From Kribbella pratensis (GTDB lineage: Bacteria; Actinomycetota; Actinomycetes; Propionibacteriales; Kribbellaceae), in NCBI RefSeq assembly GCF_004365355.1, contig NZ_SODP01000003.1, positions 620,001 to 684,000 on the forward strand: a stretch of DNA of 64,000 bases. The letters run 5' to 3'. A program made the translations under genes and the position numbers. Shown here in pieces: positions 60,364-64,000 of this stretch (positions are counted from its first letter, which is position 1; each line of letters opens with the position of its first letter). The notes below the pieces were generated by a model, which was given only the letters and a program-made list of their open reading frames with translations, had not been told where the DNA came from and searched no databases.

Positions 60364-60637
60364 CCGGCGCGTACTGCGGCAGCCCAGCGGCCCGCCGGGC
60401 CCGAGATGGTCTGCGTGGTTCCCGTCTGGTGATGAACTACCGCTCCGGTGATGAACTGCCGCGCGTTCGATCCCCCTCTCGGCGATGCCGTCGGACGCGC
60501 GGCAGTTCAATTACGCTAAGCGAGCTGTTCCACGTCGTCCATCGGATGCGGCGTAGGGGCAGACAACTGACTCCCTACAGATCGCCACGTAACGTGACGA
60601 TCGTTCTGTCCGATGTACTGGCGGGGAGGACTTCGAG
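60364..60637. other. Intergenic region with inverted repeat
   Basis: No gene is seen. TGAACTGCCGCGCGT (60452-60466) and its complement (60495-60509) form a perfect 15-bp inverted repeat with a 28-nt spacer, and GGTGATGAACT is repeated directly just before it (60429 and 60447). It may terminate the sigma operon or control the TetR gene. Confidence 0.6.
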
Positions 60638-61420
60638 ATGACGCCACGGCCACCGCCATCACTGGACGACGCGAGCGCCGGGTACTTCCTGGACGCGGCC
60701 GCCGAGTTGATCGACGCGATGTTCGACCACGCTATCCGGGAACGGCCACGTCGGCTCCGTGGCATCCACTTTCCGGCCGCGCTCGAGTGGATGCGCGTCA
60801 GTGATGTTGTCGGTCTCGCGCAGAAACGCCACGGTGACGGAGCGAGCGAGAAGGCCTTCCGCAACCGGTGGCCCGATCGCAACACGTTCGTCAAGGCGGC
60901 GATCATCCACACGATGCTGTACCGCGATGCGCCCGAGGCCAATCCGTCGCTCCATGTGGCGAAACTGCCGGCCAGCGCCGGAGCTGCCAGTGTGGCGGAC
61001 TCCGTGATCGGGCTCTGCGATGGGCTGCTGGAGGCGCTGCAGGCCCGGCCGCGCTCCTACCTGTTGCACCACATCGGACCTCTGCTCGACCAATACCCCG
61101 ATCTGAGAACGGCGATCATCGAGGACATCGTCCGCACCCGAGAACCGTGGTTCGAGGGGTACGCCAGGTTCCTCGAGGCGCTGCAGCTCAAGCTCAGGCC
61201 CGGGTGGACGATCGAGCGAGTAGGCCTGGCGCTGCAGGCCATGCTGGACGGGTTCCTGTTCCGATCTCGCATTGAGTCCGAGGAGATGAACGAAGCCAGG
61301 TCGGCCGAAGCAAGCTTGTTCGCGGAGACGGTGATCGCCTTCGTCCTCGGCGTACTCGACCTGGACGATTCACGTGAGTCGACCCACGCGATCCTCGACC
61401 AGGCTGCACGAGCCGAGTGA
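60638..61420 (+). CDS. TetR-like transcriptional regulator
   Basis: 260 aa. An HTH-like region lies at about 45-85 (VVGLAQKRHGDGASEKAFRN then RWPDRNTFVKAAIIHTMLYR), where the F-x-x-R-W-x-D/N pattern is the recognition-helix end of TetR proteins, with an insertion. The long C-terminal ligand domain contains WTIERVGLALQAMLDGFLFR. The ATG has GGGAGGAC upstream. The target is unknown. Confidence 0.78.
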   Translation: MTPRPPPSLDDASAGYFLDAAAELIDAMFDHAIRERPRRLRGIHFPAALEWMRVSDVVGLAQKRHGDGASEKAFRNRWPDRNTFVKAAIIHTMLYRDAPEANPSLHVAKLPASAGAASVADSVIGLCDGLLEALQARPRSYLLHHIGPLLDQYPDLRTAIIEDIVRTREPWFEGYARFLEALQLKLRPGWTIERVGLALQAMLDGFLFRSRIESEEMNEARSAEASLFAETVIAFVLGVLDLDDSRESTHAILDQAARAE

Positions 61421-61496
61421 TCGCCTACCTCTGAGGCTGAAAGGTCTGACGGTCAAGGTCCCGTCGCACGCCTGGTTGTTGCTACGGTCCCGTCGC

Positions 61497-61937
61497 ATGG
61501 CGCGGGTCTTGGTGACGGGGATGTCGGGGGTTGGGAAGACGACTGTGCTTGAGGAGTTGGGGCGGCGGGGATGGCTGATCGTCGACACTGACTATGACGG
61601 GTGGGTGTTGGCTGACGGTCGCTGGGATGAGCGCCGGATGGATCAGCTACTCGCCGATGAGCCAGATGTTGTTGTTTCGGGAACGGTCGAGAATCAGGGG
61701 CGGTTTTACGATCGGTTCGAGCAGGTGGTGTTGATCAGCGCGCCGGTTGAGATGCTGATCGAGCGGGTCAGTACGCGGACCAACAATCCGTATGGCAGGA
61801 GTGCTGAGGAGCAGGCTGAGATTGCGGCGTACGTCGAGACTGTGGAACCTTTGCTCCGGAGTGGGGCGACGGTGGAGTTGGATGGGCGGAGGCCGGTGGG
61901 GGAGCTGGCCGACGCGATTGAGCGACTTCAGCGATAG
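61497..61937 (+). CDS. P-loop NTPase / small-molecule kinase-like protein
   Basis: 146 aa. Walker A is TGMSGVGKTTVL (8-17), followed by a kinase-like core (LIVDTDYDGWVLADGRWDER) and a LID-like Arg stretch (ERVSTRTNNPYGRSAEEQAE). This is the AAA_17/AAA_18 group of small nucleoside/shikimate-kinase-like proteins; the substrate is unknown. TACGGT (61483-61488) lies 8 nt before the ATG, suggesting a leaderless transcript. The 3' end overlaps the convergent DinB gene by 10 nt. Confidence 0.8.
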   Translation: MARVLVTGMSGVGKTTVLEELGRRGWLIVDTDYDGWVLADGRWDERRMDQLLADEPDVVVSGTVENQGRFYDRFEQVVLISAPVEMLIERVSTRTNNPYGRSAEEQAEIAAYVETVEPLLRSGATVELDGRRPVGELADAIERLQR

Positions 61938-62452
61938 TGGTCGGCGGCCTGCTGGATCGCGTTGCGGCGGTCGTGCCAGAGCGGATCGTCGTCGATCAGT
62001 TCGCGGATGATGTCGGCGTGGCCGGCGTGCTGGGCTGTTTCGTTGACCATCCGGATCAGGAGGACGCCCAGGGTCGTGTCCTGGCCGCCCTCGGCCCAAT
62101 GCGCTACGTGGGCTGGGCTGTCCAGGTTCAGCTCGTTGACGGTGGTGTCTGAATGAGCGCAGGCCTGCTGGTACGTGTGAACGACGTACTCGCTCGTCTC
62201 ATCCGGCGTGGCCCACATGTCGATCTCGGTGGACGGGTCGTCGCGGAACCACGACGGGCGCTCGATCGGCGGGCGACCGAGTGACTCCCCGAGGTAGCCG
62301 TACTCCATGCCGGCCAGATGCTTCACCAGCCCGAGCAGATTCGTACCGCTTGGAGTCAGCGGACGCCGCCGGTTGTACTCCGACAGCCCGTCCAACTTCC
62401 CGAGCATCACAGCCCGACTGCCCTGGAGGGTTTTCAGCAGCTCATCCTTCAT
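61928..62452 (-). CDS. DinB-like (DUF664) protein
   Basis: 174 aa four-helix bundle. LLGLVKHLAGMEYGYLGESL and RMVNETAQHAGHADIIRELI hold the likely three-His metal site (His in VKHLAG and the HAGH pair). It is related in type to the protein at 56457-56960. Such enzymes often use mycothiol in actinobacteria. Its ATG overlaps the end of the Nudix gene by 11 nt, so both are probably co-transcribed. Confidence 0.88.
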   Translation of the reverse strand: MKDELLKTLQGSRAVMLGKLDGLSEYNRRRPLTPSGTNLLGLVKHLAGMEYGYLGESLGRPPIERPSWFRDDPSTEIDMWATPDETSEYVVHTYQQACAHSDTTVNELNLDSPAHVAHWAEGGQDTTLGVLLIRMVNETAQHAGHADIIRELIDDDPLWHDRRNAIQQAADHYR

Positions 62453-62891
62453 GCCGCACCTCGACCAACAGTTTGGTCAGCAACTGACCGAGCTCTAGTG
62501 GGAAGATGGTTTCTCTTGTGGTGAGGAGCTCCTGGGCCCGCCACCAGTGGAAGCCGAGGATGGTGCGGGCTTCGTAGGCGCTGAGGTTTGCCGGCTTGGG
62601 CGTGAAGTGTTCGACTCGGTGCAGGAGCCATTCTTCGTGTACGTCGAAGGCTTGGCCGTTGAACTCGTAGCGGTGATCGCGGCGCCAGACCGGCGTACCG
62701 GCTGGGAGATCCGTCAAGCTGGTCTCCTCGTAGGCCTCGCGTGCTGCGGCCGCTTGCAGGGACTCGCCTGGCTCGACCCCGCCGCCGACCGGGTACCAGC
62801 ATTCGGCGTGTGACTGCGGGTCCTTGGCTTGGATGAGGAGTACCCGGTCGTCGGCGTCGAGGAGGATCAGCTTCACCGCTAGCCTCGGCAT
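62442..62891 (-). CDS. Nudix hydrolase
   Basis: 149 aa. The Nudix box spans about 36-58: GGGVEPGE followed by AAAREAYEETSL, with Glu43, Arg51, Glu55 and Glu56 in the GX5EX7REUXEE pattern. It hydrolyses a nucleoside diphosphate linked to another group; the substrate is unknown. It is the first gene of a two-gene unit with the DinB-like protein. Confidence 0.9.
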   Translation of the reverse strand: MPRLAVKLILLDADDRVLLIQAKDPQSHAECWYPVGGGVEPGESLQAAAAREAYEETSLTDLPAGTPVWRRDHRYEFNGQAFDVHEEWLLHRVEHFTPKPANLSAYEARTILGFHWWRAQELLTTRETIFPLELGQLLTKLLVEVRHEG

Positions 62892-62958
62892 GACGTGACT
62901 TTAGATCTGCTGGGGCCCACAGGCGCTGGCGTCGGTTGCACGTATGCGGCGTGCTGTT

Positions 62959-63774
62959 TCACGCCAGGAAGCCGCGGATGTGGTTGGACCAGAGCTCGGG
63001 TTTTTCGAAGTGGGACATGTGGGCTGTGTTGGGGATGACGATGAGGTCGCTGGGGACCGCGGTGTGGAGGCGGTGGGCTAGTTGGACGGGGAAGCCCATG
63101 TCGTACTCGCCGTGGAGGATGAGGATGGGCTTGTTGAAGGTGCGGAGGATGTTTTCGGGGTCGCCGTGGAACCACGGGTGCGTCAGACCTTTGATTGCGC
63201 GTTCCTCGGACCAGTCGCCTAGGTCGGTGCCGAGGGAGTTGAGGAGCTTGAGGTACGCCGGGGCGAGGTCCAGGTCCCAGACGAAGAGTGTGGAGTTGCG
63301 CAAGGCACCATGAGCTTGGTTCTCGACGCGTTGCCGGCGGTGGTATTCGTCCCAGTTCGCTAGATACGGGGCGTTGTCCGCGGACGGGTACGCCGACGTG
63401 GAGGCGAGCACCAACCGGCGTACCTGCTCGGGATGCTTGTCGACGAAGCCGATCGCGGCGCGTCCGCCCGTGGAGAAGCCGAGGAGATCGACCTGGCCGA
63501 GATTGAGTCGCTCGATCAGGCGATGGGTGTCGCGTACGACGTACTCCGGTTGCAGCTCGTCGTCGGACAGGCCGCGGCTGCTCCGCCCGCAACCGCGGAA
63601 GTCGAACAGTACGACGTGGTGATCGCGGGCCAGCGGCTCGAACCCGGGCAGGAGGTACCCGTGGCCGACGTCCGGGCCGCCGTGCATCACCACCAGCGAA
63701 GGTTTCTCGCTGCGCTGCCCAAGCTCGCGCACGAACAGCGTCACGTCGCCGGCATCCACGAACGAATCACGCAT
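62959..63774 (-). CDS. Alpha/beta hydrolase (proline iminopeptidase-like)
   Basis: 271 aa. The oxyanion-hole segment is MHGGPDVGHG (30-39), the nucleophile Ser101 is in GFSTGG, the acid Asp is in HGEYDMGFP and the catalytic His in NTAHMSHFE. DFRGCGRSSRG is typical of the HGGP-containing subgroup of alpha/beta hydrolases that includes proline iminopeptidases. The start ATG 63774 has no clear ribosome-binding site; ATG 63804 is an alternative. It is divergent from the gene at 63814. Confidence 0.87.
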   Translation of the reverse strand: MRDSFVDAGDVTLFVRELGQRSEKPSLVVMHGGPDVGHGYLLPGFEPLARDHHVVLFDFRGCGRSSRGLSDDELQPEYVVRDTHRLIERLNLGQVDLLGFSTGGRAAIGFVDKHPEQVRRLVLASTSAYPSADNAPYLANWDEYHRRQRVENQAHGALRNSTLFVWDLDLAPAYLKLLNSLGTDLGDWSEERAIKGLTHPWFHGDPENILRTFNKPILILHGEYDMGFPVQLAHRLHTAVPSDLIVIPNTAHMSHFEKPELWSNHIRGFLA

Positions 63775-63813
63775 GCACCCGAGGATGTCAGGCCCCTCCG
63801 ACATACTTGGCCG

Positions 63814-64000
63814 ATGCGGGAGCTGGAGAAGGCGACGTGGACGGAGGCCGACTTCGAGGTGATGGGCTGGCACGACTGCCGCGTGCACGCCGTGAGCATC
63901 GGTGTAGCCGAGGACGGCTTCCCGTGGAACCGGGTGCTGCTCGATCTCGACTACATCGTGGAATGGGTGAAGCCCGACGCGGGCCGTTTCAGCTTCTGGA
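63814..64000 (+). CDS. Hypothetical protein, cut by right edge
   Basis: An open frame from ATG 63814 runs to the edge (62 codons seen). It begins MRELEKATWTEADFEVMGWH and includes DCRVHAVSIGVAEDGFPWN and LLDLDYIVEWVKPDAGRFSF. It is rich in Trp and acidic residues, with no signal peptide. I do not recognise the family; the 3' end is outside the window. Confidence 0.65.
   Translation, partial: MRELEKATWTEADFEVMGWHDCRVHAVSIGVAEDGFPWNRVLLDLDYIVEWVKPDAGRFSFW

Overview
The window is G+C-rich, densely coded DNA from a high-GC actinomycete. Several features support this: a chromosome-type resuscitation-promoting factor followed by rsmA and ispE, an actinobacterial protein O-mannosyltransferase, DUF1707 and YcnI/CopC/CopD proteins, a monomeric isocitrate dehydrogenase, many GTG/TTG starts, and many genes whose -10 box lies only 6-8 nt before the start codon (leaderless transcripts). 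The gene mix suggests Propionibacteriales, most likely a Kribbella-like organism; that placement is inference from content, not a computed match.

Layout. 1-8.8 kb: end of a GAF-LuxR regulator, proS, a secreted phosphoesterase, icd, a pentapeptide-repeat protein, a ROK kinase, and an ECF sigma factor coupled to a membrane protein. 8.9-12.2 kb: a copper-handling group (His/Met-rich membrane protein, YcnI, CopC, CopD) and a MarR regulator. 12.3-15.8 kb: a DUF6236 protein, then a Zur-box-like site, the remnant of an ABC ATPase gene, a fold-type-II PLP enzyme and a DUF364 putative metal-chelation protein. This is the best candidate for an undescribed system (metallophore-like). 15.9-22 kb: DUF1707/LiaF-like protein, acetyltransferase, pmt, and a VapBC pair translationally coupled to rsmI, then metG.

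22-29.3 kb: a quinone-oxidoreductase-like gene, then a sugar-uptake operon reading leftward (GH36 alpha-galactosidase, two permeases, binding lipoprotein, phytanoyl-CoA dioxygenase-like enzyme) with a divergent AraC regulator. 29.3-35.4 kb: secreted 5'-nucleotidase with a discoidin domain, SRPBCC protein, an AbiEi/DUF559 protein flanked by hairpin elements, tatD, an ornithine-cyclodeaminase homologue, and a small monooxygenase-like gene with a stop at codon 8. 35.4-39.2 kb: nitroreductase, rpf, rsmA, ispE.

39.2-44.5 kb: a decayed Phd/VapC-type toxin-antitoxin locus, a TetM/OtrA-type ribosome-protection GTPase preceded by a short overlapping ORF, a fructosamine kinase and an ABC-F protein. 44.9-53.7 kb: MarR with a double operator and a divergent methyltransferase/VOC pair; a two-component system next to a LolD/FtsX-type ABC transporter; a desaturase-TetR unit behind an elaborate operator.

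53.8-58.5 kb: a tRNA-Gln gene followed by an accessory stretch of small unrecognised genes peppered with three families of short dispersed repeats, with no integrase in view. 58.7-64 kb: a second ECF sigma/membrane-protein pair, TetR, a small P-loop kinase-like protein, DinB, Nudix, an alpha/beta hydrolase, and a gene cut by the right edge.
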